From contig NZ_JAALGD010000006.1 of assembly GCF_011059135.1 (NCBI RefSeq), forward strand, positions 153,742 to 217,741: a stretch of 64,000 bases of DNA, read 5' to 3'. The notes beneath the pieces are model-generated. The model saw only the letters and a program-made list of their open reading frames with translations, searched no databases and was not told where the DNA came from. Shown in pieces: positions 48,664-57,326 of this stretch; the first letter of the stretch is position 1, and every line of letters starts with the position of its first letter. The stretch comes from Brevibacillus sp. SYP-B805 (GTDB lineage: Bacteria > Bacillota > Bacilli > Brevibacillales > Brevibacillaceae). A program made the translations under genes and the position numbers.

Positions 48664-49724
48664 GCATTGAAGTTGTGTACGACGGCAAGCCTCTTCTCGG
48701 TATTACGTCCATTACTTGGTCGGGCGAAACGCGACAACCATTTCGTAAACTCGAAGTCTCGCTCAAAAATACTCGGGATGGGAGGACACAATTAACACGG
48801 ATCGAGCACGGGAAGGAATTAAGACTAGTCAATGACGATCGTGAGTTGTTCCGAGGACCCGTATTTTCATTCAACATCAACGCGCGCGGGGATATGGACG
48901 TCGTAGCATACGACGAGAACATCTATCTTGTGAAGAACCAGGACACACGAAAATTCGCAAATATGACCGCGAGTGCGATCATTAAACGACTTTGTTCAGA
49001 TTTTGGGATTCCTACAGGTACCATCGTTGATACCGGATATGTCATTCCAAAATTAATCCTCCATGAAAAAACCTTGTGGGATATGATGGTTACGGCGCTT
49101 ACCGTCACAAGAAAACAGACGGGGAGGCGCTATTTTATTTCCTCGAAAGAAGGTCGGATCCAACTCTCGCCGCGTAAGGAACAGATCGTCAGGGTCGTAC
49201 TCGAAAACGGGCGAAACATTTTGGATGCGTCCTATTCGCAGTCGATCGAGGAAATGCGGACGCAAGTTAAGGTAATCGGAGGAGACGAAGAAAAAAATCC
49301 GGTTATTGCAGTCGTGAAAAACGACACTCTGATCCAGCGCTACGGAATCATGCAACATCTCGAACGAGCGGAGTCTGACGCAACTTCGTCACAGGTGCAA
49401 CAACTCGCGCAGCAACTTCTTAAAGACCTTGGCACGATCGACGACGAGGCAACTATTGAAGCTATCGGTGATGATTCAGTGACAGCAGGTACTGCAATAT
49501 ACGCTCGCGAGCAAATGACGGGAATAATAGGAGGTTACTACATCACGGCTGACAGGCATACGTTCCAGAACGGTGTTCATACGATGAGCCTGACATTGAG
49601 CGCTACCGACGATTTACCTGCCTTGGAATACGAAGAGCCAGGTGACCGGAAGACGAAAAAGGTGGGCGATGAAAAATCGAACCTATCTGACGTATTGAAA
49701 GAAATAGAAAAGTTCGGGGAGTGA
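48660..49724 (+). CDS. Tail hub protein (XkdQ-like)
   Basis: 354 residues, ATGA-coupled to the LysM gene. It is the gpD/gp27-like hub: ISIEVVYDG-type start, NARGDMDVVAYDENIYLVKN, FANMTASAIIKRLCSDFGIP and SYSQSIEEMRTQVKVIGGDE. With the LysM protein it forms the hub that joins tube and baseplate. Confidence 0.88.
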   Translation: MSIEVVYDGKPLLGITSITWSGETRQPFRKLEVSLKNTRDGRTQLTRIEHGKELRLVNDDRELFRGPVFSFNINARGDMDVVAYDENIYLVKNQDTRKFANMTASAIIKRLCSDFGIPTGTIVDTGYVIPKLILHEKTLWDMMVTALTVTRKQTGRRYFISSKEGRIQLSPRKEQIVRVVLENGRNILDASYSQSIEEMRTQVKVIGGDEEKNPVIAVVKNDTLIQRYGIMQHLERAESDATSSQVQQLAQQLLKDLGTIDDEATIEAIGDDSVTAGTAIYAREQMTGIIGGYYITADRHTFQNGVHTMSLTLSATDDLPALEYEEPGDRKTKKVGDEKSNLSDVLKEIEKFGE

Positions 49725-49731
49725 TTCAATC

Positions 49732-50169
49732 GTGCCGAGAAATTTGGAGCGATATGAGGGGACCGGAATAAGCCAATTAGAACAGTGGATTAAAGATGTC
49801 GGATATAACGATTTCGACAAGCTCTATCTTGCTACGGTTACATCCGTTCCTCCGAACTTGAAGGTCAAAATCGATAACTGGCCGATTGAACTTGAAGCGG
49901 ACGATCTTATCGTCGCGGAGCACCTGACGCGACACACCCGAATTGTCACGATCACGCATGACGAAGGGACATCGCGTGATGTTGGCGATATGAACCCGAA
50001 GCCCACCGATCACGATTCGGAGGGCGACCTCTACTTCAGAACGGAGTATCTCGAATTGAAATTTGAGGACGTGTTGAAAGAGGGCGATCGGGTGCTTGTC
50101 GCGTCGATGAACGAAGGGCAAACGTACGTGATACTCGACAGGGTGGTGAGGTATTCCGATGGCTCTTAG
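49732..50169 (+). CDS. Baseplate protein, DUF2577 (XkdR-like)
   Basis: 145 residues from GTG behind GGGGAGTGATTC. The OB-fold DUF2577 pattern is visible: LYLATVTSVPPNLKVKIDNW, VAEHLTRHTRIVTITH and KEGDRVLVASMNEGQTYVIL. Normal position between hub and DU2634 genes. Overlaps the next gene by 11 bases. Confidence 0.85.
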   Translation: MPRNLERYEGTGISQLEQWIKDVGYNDFDKLYLATVTSVPPNLKVKIDNWPIELEADDLIVAEHLTRHTRIVTITHDEGTSRDVGDMNPKPTDHDSEGDLYFRTEYLELKFEDVLKEGDRVLVASMNEGQTYVILDRVVRYSDGS

Positions 50170-50575
50170 TCCGTTAAAACCACCGGAGGAACGCGCGACC
50201 ATCGTCACGCCGCAGGTGCAGCCGTCCAAGACGTATGCGCTCGATTTTGAAACGGGCGAGGTCGGCGGCCTCATCGATGGGGAGTCGGCGGTGCGCCAGT
50301 TCATTCGGAAGGCAATTATGACGGCGAGATTCCGCTTTCCAATTTACGGGGTTTCGCACGAATACGGATGCGAACTCGAAGACCTCATCGGCCAGGATCT
50401 TCCGATTGAACTCTTGAACGCGGAAATACCGCGCGTGATCACCGAGGCCCTCATGATCGATGACCGGATTCAGCGCGTTTACAATTTCGATATTTCACGA
50501 GAAGGAGACGGCCTGTTCGTCTCTTTTTTCGTTGACACAGCGGAAGGCACGTTACGCGAGGAGGTGACGGTGTAA
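50159..50575 (+). CDS. Baseplate protein, DUF2634 (XkdS/gp25-like)
   Basis: 138 residues. KTYALDFETGEVGGLIDGES then AVRQFIRKAIMTARFRFPIY and GVSHEYGCELEDLIGQDLP are the DUF2634 signature, the gp25-like baseplate wedge that anchors the sheath. Confidence 0.88.
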   Translation: MALSPLKPPEERATIVTPQVQPSKTYALDFETGEVGGLIDGESAVRQFIRKAIMTARFRFPIYGVSHEYGCELEDLIGQDLPIELLNAEIPRVITEALMIDDRIQRVYNFDISREGDGLFVSFFVDTAEGTLREEVTV

Positions 50576-50577
50576 AC

Positions 50578-51651
50578 GTGGCATACGAAAACCAAACGAA
50601 GGAAGCGATTCACCAACGGATGCTTGACGCAAGTCGCTCCGATATTGATAAGCGCGAAGGCTCCGTTACGTACGATTTGCTCGGGCCCGCCGCGATTGAA
50701 CTCGAAATGGTTTACTCGGAGTTGGACGCGGTGCTCGATAAAGGATTCGTGCTGAAACTGGACGGAACCCAATCGGCATACGGCGAGTACCTCGAACGGC
50801 GCGCGGCTGAGTTCGGGATCACGCGCAAGCCAGCGGTCAAAGCGGTTGGCTCCGTTACCTTTACGGGCACGGACGGCACGTATATTCCGGTCGGCCTTGA
50901 ACTCTCCACGCAGGAGGAGAACCCGGTCTATTTCGTAACCACCTCGGACGGGACGATCACGAACGGAACACTCACACTCGCGGCCCAAGCGAAAGAAGGC
51001 GGAGTGGCCGGAAATGTCCCCGCAGGCAAAATCGTGCTTACGTCCGGTAATATCACCGGAATCACCTCCGTAACGAATCCGCAGCCGTTTGACGGGGGCA
51101 TTGACGCTGAGTCCGACGAGGATTTGTTAGGGAGGTATCTTGATCGCGTGAGAAAACCAGCAACGAGCGGAAACGCCGCGGCCTACCGCCAATGGGCGCT
51201 CGAACGTCCGGGCGTGGGCGACGCGAAAGTGTACCCGTTATGGAACGGGAACGGCACAGTAAAGGTCGTCATCATCGACTCGGAACGAACGCCACCGCCC
51301 CAAACGGTCATTGACGACGTGGCCGCATATATCGAATCGGTTCGACCAATCGGCGCGACGGTAACGGTGGAAGGCGCGGTTGAACTGCCGATCAATGTAT
51401 CCGCGACTCTAACGCTTAAAAGCGGATACACGGCGGCTGGCGTGAAGCCGACGATTGAGACCAGGATTGTCGAGTACCTCAAGTCCATCGCGTTTAAAGA
51501 TGAACCGGTGCGCCTTTCCCGGATCGCGAACATTATTCTCGATACGGAGGGCGTCATTGATTACGCGAGCCTTACGATCAACGGCGGAACGGGCAATATT
51601 GTGGTGCCTGACGGTCAGGTTGCAGTAAAGGGCACCGTGACGCTGACATAA
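50578..51651 (+). CDS. Baseplate J protein (XkdT-like)
   Basis: 357 residues from GTG behind GAGGAGGTGACGGTG. Baseplate_J signatures: HQRMLDASRSDIDKREGSVT, ELDAVLDKGFV, YLERRAAEFGITRKPAVKAV, DGGIDAESDEDLLGRYLDRV and SGNAAAYRQWALERPGVGDA. Wedge component. Confidence 0.92.
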   Translation: MAYENQTKEAIHQRMLDASRSDIDKREGSVTYDLLGPAAIELEMVYSELDAVLDKGFVLKLDGTQSAYGEYLERRAAEFGITRKPAVKAVGSVTFTGTDGTYIPVGLELSTQEENPVYFVTTSDGTITNGTLTLAAQAKEGGVAGNVPAGKIVLTSGNITGITSVTNPQPFDGGIDAESDEDLLGRYLDRVRKPATSGNAAAYRQWALERPGVGDAKVYPLWNGNGTVKVVIIDSERTPPPQTVIDDVAAYIESVRPIGATVTVEGAVELPINVSATLTLKSGYTAAGVKPTIETRIVEYLKSIAFKDEPVRLSRIANIILDTEGVIDYASLTINGGTGNIVVPDGQVAVKGTVTLT

Positions 51652-51663
51652 GGAGGGCAATAA

Positions 51664-52050
51664 ATGTCCGCAGCAAGTAACTATACGGAGGAACTTATCC
51701 TCAAAATTCTCTTGAACGGCATGGCCTTTACGCCCCCAGCTCAGGTCTATCTCGCGTTGTTCACGTCTGACCCAACGGATGCGGGCGTGGGTAACGAAGT
51801 GACCGGCGGGGCTTATGCGCGCCAGCAAATCGGTTTTGACGTGCCGGTGAACGGGACGACGCAGAACAGCGCCGACATCCTCTTTCCGATCTCTACGACG
51901 GATTGGGGCACGATTACCCATTACGGGATTTACGACGCACTCACCGGCGGGAACCTTCTGATTCACGGACAATGGAGCGCGAGCAAAACGATCCCGGCAG
52001 GCGGCCAGTTCAAGGTGCCGCGCGGCTATCTGACCGTGACAGTGAGCTAG
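51664..52050 (+). CDS. Tail fibre adaptor protein (Gp80-like)
   Basis: 128 residues behind AAGGAGGGCAATAA. A beta-sandwich with NYTEELILKILLNGMAFTPP, YLALFTSDPTDAGVGNEVTG and GAYARQQIGFDVP, a family placed between baseplate and fibres in many phages. Probably a fibre attachment or receptor-contact protein. Confidence 0.75.
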   Translation: MSAASNYTEELILKILLNGMAFTPPAQVYLALFTSDPTDAGVGNEVTGGAYARQQIGFDVPVNGTTQNSADILFPISTTDWGTITHYGIYDALTGGNLLIHGQWSASKTIPAGGQFKVPRGYLTVTVS

Positions 52051-52064
52051 CGAGGTGATGAAGT

Positions 52065-53375
52065 TTGGGTCTTACCAACCTGCTAGGAACTGACGGTAAA
52101 TGTGAGGATACAAGCAAATTCACCTACACAGGCGGGACAGCGGCGCTAGATAGTACGAGAAAAACAAACGGAAACAATAGCATTAAGGTGGCTAAAAGTT
52201 CAACTACAACTACCGTAGACCCTCAAGCTCCAAAGCGCATATACCCCGCCGTTGGAGAATATTACATTGCTATTGCTGATTTGTATAGTGAAAACCTCGC
52301 TTCAGCCGTTTACATGTCAGCCTTCACCAGCGGTGTCACACAAGTTGTAAAAAGTGTTACATCCACCAGTAGTTCCAGTTACTCGGCTACAACAACAGGG
52401 CAATTTGTGCCGATCATTCGGGCGTGGCAAGTAACGGCAGTAACAACGCCCGGAGTATCGTACTTTTACCCAAGGGCTTTGCACAATGGCACAACCGGTG
52501 CCAAGTTTAACGTAGATTCCTTCCGCGTCTATAAAATCTCGCAAGCACAATATGACGCATTACCAACAAACGTAGACTTGGCAACTGCACAGGCAATTGC
52601 CGCGCAATATCCGTACACAGATTACGTGACGGGTAATACGTTCGACCGCACGGACCTATTCGTATGGGACACGATGGATCAGTTCACGTGGGACGAAATC
52701 GGGATCTTCAACGGACAAGGATCGGCGGCCGTAACGTTTACCACTTCCGGGACTGCTGTTCGCGTCGAGATCGGAACGGCAGGCGCGACCATCGAAGTCA
52801 CAACAGACGGTTCTGTTTACGCGTTCAAGCGAAATATCGCCCGAGATATGCGCGATTACTTGCCGAAATATTACTCCGATTCGGCCGTCGTTGAAAACTT
52901 GATCGAGCGCGAGGCCGGGGAACTGCAGGTGCTGAACGCGGAAATCCAATCGGTGCTCGACCAGTTCTTCGTCGATTATGCCATGCACGGGCTCGATCGG
53001 TGGGAAAAGATTTACGGAATCCCCACGGATTACACGAAAACAATCGAGCAACGGCGGGCCGCGATCAAGGCGAGGCAGCGCGCGACCGGAACAACCACGC
53101 TCGACATGCTGTACAATCTCGCGCGCACCTATTACAACGTGGAGATTACAGAGAACCCCGCGAACTACGAGATCATCATAAACGGAGTCGGCACGAATGG
53201 GATTCCGCCAAACCTCGACGAGTTCAAGGCGATTGTTCGCGATGTGGTACCGGCGCACTTGGCGGTGACCTTCACGTTCGGATCACTATATTGGCTCGAT
53301 TTGGACGCTGCGGTGGTTACATTCAATACAGCGGAAACAAAGTCGTGGGATCAATTCGAAACATCAACCTTCTAA
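52065..53375 (+). CDS. DUF2313 (XkdU-like) baseplate protein with N-terminal binding domain
   Basis: 436 residues from TTG behind GCGAGGTGATGAAG. Residues about 250-436 are the DUF2313/YmfQ domain (RDMRDYLPKYYSDSAVVENL, then TIEQRRAAIKARQRATGTTT). Residues 1-170 are a Thr/Ser/Tyr-rich beta-sandwich resembling carbohydrate-binding modules (TNLLGTDGKCEDTSKFTYTG), written in AT-richer codons than the rest. The usual XkdU is about 200 residues, so the front half is an addition and may bind host glycans. Confidence 0.8.
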   Translation: MGLTNLLGTDGKCEDTSKFTYTGGTAALDSTRKTNGNNSIKVAKSSTTTTVDPQAPKRIYPAVGEYYIAIADLYSENLASAVYMSAFTSGVTQVVKSVTSTSSSSYSATTTGQFVPIIRAWQVTAVTTPGVSYFYPRALHNGTTGAKFNVDSFRVYKISQAQYDALPTNVDLATAQAIAAQYPYTDYVTGNTFDRTDLFVWDTMDQFTWDEIGIFNGQGSAAVTFTTSGTAVRVEIGTAGATIEVTTDGSVYAFKRNIARDMRDYLPKYYSDSAVVENLIEREAGELQVLNAEIQSVLDQFFVDYAMHGLDRWEKIYGIPTDYTKTIEQRRAAIKARQRATGTTTLDMLYNLARTYYNVEITENPANYEIIINGVGTNGIPPNLDEFKAIVRDVVPAHLAVTFTFGSLYWLDLDAAVVTFNTAETKSWDQFETSTF

Positions 53376-53388
53376 GGAGTGAAGCAGG

Positions 53389-53748
53389 TTGAGTACGTAC
53401 ACAACGACGCATCTCGGCCTCCATACGTGGGCCGGTACGGATCAAGTGAGCCGCCTAGAGTTCAACGAGAACTTCGCGGCAATTGACGCCGCGCTCGGGA
53501 ACTACCGGAGGCAAATCGATGTTACCTCGAAAGATGCGAAAGGCATCTATACGGTGGTCAACTATAAGCGCGGTGACGGCACACTGTATATGAAGTCAAC
53601 GCTTAGTGGTGGTACATCCCCGAACTACACAACGGACACCTGGCGCTTTTATGACGCATCGGGGGCAACGGTAATTAAAACGATAACCTGGACGCTGACA
53701 TACGATACGGACGGCAACGTAATCGACGCGGTGCCAGCGGTAAGCTAA
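53389..53748 (+). CDS. Tail fibre-associated protein
   Basis: 119 residues from TTG. TTHLGLHTWAGTDQVSRLEF then NENFAAIDAAL is the short fibre-start motif seen in many Firmicutes phages; the rest is beta-rich (LYMKSTLSGGTSPNYTTDTW). Probably a fibre subunit. Confidence 0.7.
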   Translation: MSTYTTTHLGLHTWAGTDQVSRLEFNENFAAIDAALGNYRRQIDVTSKDAKGIYTVVNYKRGDGTLYMKSTLSGGTSPNYTTDTWRFYDASGATVIKTITWTLTYDTDGNVIDAVPAVS

Positions 53749-53763
53749 TCGGGAGGTGAACGG

Positions 53764-54351
53764 ATGGATATTACGAATGTACTCCGGGCGCACGGAATCG
53801 GCGTTGGAAAGAAACTCGTAGGGGACGCGCAACCTAGCGACGTTCGCGCGGGAAAAACGTTTAGTAACGCGGACGGTAACGATAAGGTCGGGACGCTGCC
53901 GGTACGCGCGACGTCGGCGCAGACGATTACGCCGGGAACCGCGAGCCAAGTATTGCAGGCGGGGATCTATGACGGAGATATTACAGTTCTTGGGGATGCA
54001 GATTTAATCGCGGCGAATATTAAAAACGGAGTGAATATATTCGGTGTTCTTGGCTCCCTTAATCCTTTGAATAGCGCTAGCGGCACAGCAAACTCTGTAA
54101 ATCCATACGGATTCGTAACAGTTAACAGCCTCAGTTTTAAGCCAAAAATAATCATCATAGAGAGCACAGATTCGAATGTCCAAACAGTCACGTATTGTGA
54201 GTTGTTCAGCTCAACCACCTATAGGCAACACACAGGCAACCAGATAATATCTATCAAAAACGTAAGCGATAATGGGGGCTATGTAAATAATACTGGTTTT
54301 CAATTAATATGCCCGATGATCGGATCTGTGAGATGGGTTGCATTCGGTTAA
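53764..54351 (+). CDS. Tail fibre protein with variable C-terminus
   Basis: 195 residues. The first 100 carry fibre repeats of the type AGKTFSNADGNDKVGTLPVR and DADLIAANIKNGVNIFGVLG. The last 90 (SVNPYGFVTVNSLSFKPKII onward) are Asn/Ser/Ile-rich and AT-rich in codon use, the expected signature of an exchanged receptor-binding tip. Confidence 0.75.
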   Translation: MDITNVLRAHGIGVGKKLVGDAQPSDVRAGKTFSNADGNDKVGTLPVRATSAQTITPGTASQVLQAGIYDGDITVLGDADLIAANIKNGVNIFGVLGSLNPLNSASGTANSVNPYGFVTVNSLSFKPKIIIIESTDSNVQTVTYCELFSSTTYRQHTGNQIISIKNVSDNGGYVNNTGFQLICPMIGSVRWVAFG

Positions 54352-54365
54352 AAAGGGGGATCATT

Positions 54366-54782
54366 ATGAACAAGTTTGGACGAAAAATCTATTTTGATAA
54401 ATCAACCGGTAACGTGTTGATTGATACCGGTGAGTTGGCAGGAGACGTCCGCGAAACCACAACGGAAGAAGATTTCGCCACTTACACGGTACTCTCCGGT
54501 CGCAAACCGGAAACTGTCGGCTGCCTCCGCATTCCTTTCGGGCAAGACCGTGAAAAGTTCGCTCAATACGCGTACCACGTCGATCCCGTTACGGAAAAAA
54601 TCGTATGGGACCTCACGCCGATCCAGCGTGAAGAAGAGGAACGCAAGGAAACGATGGAGGAGCAGATCGCAGCGCTTCAATCGGAAAACGCAAGGCTCCG
54701 CGAGCAGCTTGCGTCTACGAACGCTGATTTACAGGGACTCGTTGAATATATCGACGAGGCGTTGTCCGGAGGTGTTGCGTAA
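54366..54782 (+). CDS. Fibre-proximal coiled-coil protein
   Basis: 138 residues from ATG 54366 behind AAAAGGGGGATCATT. An N-terminal beta domain (KIYFDKSTGNVLIDTGELAG) is followed by a coiled coil (about 95-125, EEQIAALQSENARLREQLAS). Comparable genes lie before XkdX in related phages; function unknown. Confidence 0.65.
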   Translation: MNKFGRKIYFDKSTGNVLIDTGELAGDVRETTTEEDFATYTVLSGRKPETVGCLRIPFGQDREKFAQYAYHVDPVTEKIVWDLTPIQREEEERKETMEEQIAALQSENARLREQLASTNADLQGLVEYIDEALSGGVA

Positions 54783-55018
54783 TGGCTGTACTCACGTTTA
54801 AAGTCGGAATTTACGCGCGGAATATCTACCTGTACGGCAACGAACGCTTCACGGCGCGCGATGGATACAAGGGCATCCCGGAGGAATATCATCCACCGGT
54901 AAAAGAGTACGCAGCAACACGGTTTCTCCGCTCAGAAATCGACTACGCGCTCGGTCAAGGATGGATCAACCAAACGGAGTATGACGACACCATTGCGCTC
55001 ATCCCTACGAGTGTCTAA
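54782..55018 (+). CDS. XkdX-like small protein
   Basis: 78 residues, TAATG-coupled. Small genes of this kind sit between fibres and lysis genes in PBSX-like operons; the helical LRSEIDYALGQGWINQTEYD end (YALGQGWI-x-x-x-EYD) matches the XkdX family, where a short coil is followed by a W/I-x-x-EY element. Confidence 0.7.
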   Translation: MAVLTFKVGIYARNIYLYGNERFTARDGYKGIPEEYHPPVKEYAATRFLRSEIDYALGQGWINQTEYDDTIALIPTSV

Positions 55019-55031
55019 CGAGAGGTGACGT

Positions 55032-55295
55032 ATGATGACGGAAGATTTGCGTGCGCTCGTCCAGGACGTTCGCGAGCGCATGGTCCGCATCGAGACGAAA
55101 CTCGACCAAATGGCGGACGTAAAGGCCACGGCAGACAGCGCGAACGAACGCGCAAGGGAAGCGCTGGCTCTCGCGCAGGAAAACGCCCGCGACATCGCCG
55201 AGATGAAAGCGGATGACCGTCGCAAGTGGGGCGCGATTATCGGGATGGGGACGACGTTTATCGTTTCCATCCTGATCTATTTTCTGACGAAGTAG
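55032..55295 (+). CDS. XhlA-like lysis/membrane protein
   Basis: 87 residues. A long amphipathic helix (VRERMVRIETKLDQMADVKA onward) leads into one C-terminal transmembrane helix (KWGAIIGMGTTFIVSILIYF), the hemolysin XhlA layout. XhlA-type proteins act with a holin and endolysin. Confidence 0.85.
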   Translation: MMTEDLRALVQDVRERMVRIETKLDQMADVKATADSANERAREALALAQENARDIAEMKADDRRKWGAIIGMGTTFIVSILIYFLTK

Positions 55296-55310
55296 AACGG
55301 AGGGAACGCG

Positions 55311-55613
55311 ATGAAAACGTTCTGGAACGACAATGATGGTCTATCAATAACGGACGTCCTCGCGATACTCTTCGCCGTAGGATACTTCTATGTAACGTGG
55401 ATTTTCATCGGGAAGCTCCGGGCTGACACGTTAAAGTCCGTAGACGTCGATTTCTTCGCGGCGTACTCGTATGGGATGCTCGTAATCCTTGGCGGGTATT
55501 TCGGACGTAATGTCGTGGCAGGCATTGGGAAGCTCCCGATATTCAATCGCGGCAAAGATCCCGAGTCCACGCGAGAGGAGGAAGACAATCGTGGATCTGA
55601 GAGTCCAATCTGA
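55311..55613 (+). CDS. Holin-like membrane protein
   Basis: 100 residues. Two transmembrane segments (about 14-34, VLAILFAVGYFYVTWIFIG; about 48-66, AAYSYGMLVILGGYFG) and a charged C-terminus (GKDPESTREEEDNRGSES). Located between XhlA and the endolysin, so a holin or holin partner. Overlaps the endolysin start by 23 bases. Confidence 0.7.
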   Translation: MKTFWNDNDGLSITDVLAILFAVGYFYVTWIFIGKLRADTLKSVDVDFFAAYSYGMLVILGGYFGRNVVAGIGKLPIFNRGKDPESTREEEDNRGSESPI

Positions 55614-56400
55614 TTTTCTGACGCCGAATCCGTACTCTCGCCCTGGGACTCGTTTGAGTTGTGTAAAGGGCATCGTCATTCATTGGGTCGCGAATCCGAA
55701 GAGCACCGCGAAGAACAACCGAGACTTCTTCGAGCGGCGAAAACTCGGGAAGTCCGGATATGGTTCCGCGCACTATATCGTATGCTTGGACGGAACCGTC
55801 GTCCAATGCCTGCCTGAAGCGGAGATGGCCTACCACGTTGGCTCGTCTTTACCGTATAAGCCCGGGACGACGCAGATTTACACACCGGAAGCATGGGCGC
55901 GGCTAAATACGAACCGCAGCGGCCAAAAACCGTATCCCAACAACTGCACGATCGGAATCGAGTGTACACACATCGATTGGGACGGACGGATGACGAAAGA
56001 GACTTGGCGCGCGACCGTCAAGCTGGCGGCCCAACTGTTGAAACGATACGGCCTGACCGCGAACGATCTGTGGCTGCACAAGGAAGTTGTCGGCTGGAAG
56101 GACTGCCACCGCTGGTTTGTCAATAACCCGGCGGAGTGGGCGCGGTTCAAAGCGGAGGTCGGCACCGCCATGAAACCGACAAGAGCGGAGGTAATGTTGA
56201 TCATGAGCAAATACTTCAAAGATATCCCGAAGGAGATGGAATGGGCTGCGCCCCATGCTGATTCCTTGTACGAGAAGGGTGTGCTGAAAGGCGACGGCCA
56301 GGGCAACCTCAAACCAGCCGATCCGCTGACTCGCGCGGAAGCCGCTGTATTGATCGACCGCGCGATTGAATACGTCATGAAGGAGCTGTCCGGTAAATGA
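55591..56400 (+). CDS. N-acetylmuramoyl-L-alanine amidase endolysin with SLH domain
   Basis: 269 residues from GTG 55591, AGGAGG about 10 bases upstream. Amidase_2 domain (about 1-165): VKGIVIHWVANPKSTAKNNR, SAHYIVCLDGTVVQCLPEAE, ECTHIDWDGR and LWLHKEVVGWKDCHRWF supply the zinc His residues. The C-terminus (about 205-265, YFKDIPKEMEWAAPHADSLY then NLKPADPLTRAEAAVLI) is an S-layer homology domain that binds secondary cell-wall polymer. Cuts the stem peptide from glycan for host lysis. Confidence 0.93.
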   Translation: MDLRVQSDFLTPNPYSRPGTRLSCVKGIVIHWVANPKSTAKNNRDFFERRKLGKSGYGSAHYIVCLDGTVVQCLPEAEMAYHVGSSLPYKPGTTQIYTPEAWARLNTNRSGQKPYPNNCTIGIECTHIDWDGRMTKETWRATVKLAAQLLKRYGLTANDLWLHKEVVGWKDCHRWFVNNPAEWARFKAEVGTAMKPTRAEVMLIMSKYFKDIPKEMEWAAPHADSLYEKGVLKGDGQGNLKPADPLTRAEAAVLIDRAIEYVMKELSGK

Positions 56401-56597
56401 TCGATTGGAAGGCGAAATTGTCGTCCAGAAAGCTGTGGCTGGCTCTGTCAGGTTTTGTAACGAGCGTCCTCGTGCTGTTCGGTACAGACGCCGACACAAT
56501 CACGAAAGTAACCGCGATGATTACCGCGCTCGGTTCGGTGGTCGCGTATATCCTCGCGGAAGGATACGTTGATGCAGAGCGCACCAAAAACGAATAA
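56397..56597 (+). CDS. Phage holin
   Basis: 66 residues, ATGA-coupled to the endolysin. SSRKLWLALSGFVTSVLVLF and VTAMITALGSVVAYILAEGY are two helices typical of the SPP1/phi LLH-type holins, with a charged tail (DAERTKNE). It ends the late operon before a strong terminator. Confidence 0.85.
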   Translation: MIDWKAKLSSRKLWLALSGFVTSVLVLFGTDADTITKVTAMITALGSVVAYILAEGYVDAERTKNE

Positions 56598-56602
56598 CTC
56601 AC

Positions 56603-56648
56603 GCCCCGGTAGCGGAAACACTCCGTCGCCGGGGCTTTATTTTTTTTG
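56603..56648 (+). terminator. Strong terminator ending the late operon
   Basis: GCCCCGG (56603-56609) and CCGGGGC (56629-56635), with further pairing in the loop (AGCGG/CCGT), followed by TTTATTTTTTTT. Confidence 0.85.
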
Positions 56649-56699
56649 TCCCAACGCGTCATGATACGCTCGGCCTATCGGAAAGGAGCGTGTTACGTC

Positions 56700-56915
56700 G
56701 TGAATCCGTCATTTTATTACGTTGTTACTTGGCGGGAGGCCACCGACATCCGCCGCAAACTAACCAATTTGGGCGCGGAGTACATAGTTACGTCGTTACC
56801 GAACGGAGAGGTCGCGTTCGTGTTTCCGGATTTGCCGGTGAGGATTTACGGTAGCGTACGTCAAATTTTCGGCGGAGACGGCTTGATCTTTTCGGATTCC
56901 TCGCGCATAATATAA
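56700..56915 (+). CDS. Small phage protein, unknown
   Basis: 71 residues from GTG 56700; AAAGGAGCG lies 14 bases upstream, a little far, so the start is uncertain. A compact alpha/beta domain (YYVVTWREATDIRRKLTNLG then AEYIVTSLPNGEVAFVF) of unknown family. Its stop lies within the LexA-box region of the next gene. Confidence 0.55.
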   Translation: MNPSFYYVVTWREATDIRRKLTNLGAEYIVTSLPNGEVAFVFPDLPVRIYGSVRQIFGGDGLIFSDSSRII

Positions 56916-56934
56916 GAACAAATGTTCGTATTAT
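56916..56934 (+). promoter_or_regulatory. LexA (SOS) box before the YolD-like gene
   Basis: GAACAAATGTTC (56916-56927), flanked by A and G, matches the Bacillus consensus CGAACRNRYGTTCG at all core positions. TATTAT (56929-56934) follows immediately and is the probable -10. The gene should be induced by DNA damage. Confidence 0.75.
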
Positions 56935-56949
56935 AGCGGAGGGGTATCG

Positions 56950-57282
56950 ATGGGAAAACTCGATGATTTATTCGCGATGAAATTTATGCTGCCGGAGCAT
57001 CGCGCACTATTAGAGGAACACGAATACGTCAAAACGCTCGTTCCGAAGCCGATCATCGACGAGCAGGAGTTCGGCGAAATGAACTTCCGGATATACGATT
57101 CGGTCCAGTACGATTACGCGATTACCGTGAGTTATTGGCGGCCGGTACGCGGGGGCCTCGGCGTAATTGAATCGGTGTTCGGCACGGTGCAACGTATAGA
57201 TGCCGCAAACCGTCGGATAAAGATCGTAAATGACTGGGACTTTCATTGGATCGATATTGAACGGGTGGTCAGCGTAAAATAA
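56950..57282 (+). CDS. YolD-like protein
   Basis: 110 residues behind GCGGAGGGGTATCG. FMLPEHRALLEEHEY at the N-terminus and ITVSYWRPVRGGLGVIESVF then RIDAANRRIKIVNDWDFHWI are the YolD signature. YolD proteins normally accompany the Y-family polymerase UvrX/YqjW and are SOS-controlled. The LexA box is present here but no polymerase gene follows. Confidence 0.85.
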   Translation: MGKLDDLFAMKFMLPEHRALLEEHEYVKTLVPKPIIDEQEFGEMNFRIYDSVQYDYAITVSYWRPVRGGLGVIESVFGTVQRIDAANRRIKIVNDWDFHWIDIERVVSVK

Positions 57283-57326
57283 GGATACCATTTGCAGTAG
57301 ACGTGCATATTTCGCGACCTCCCGCA

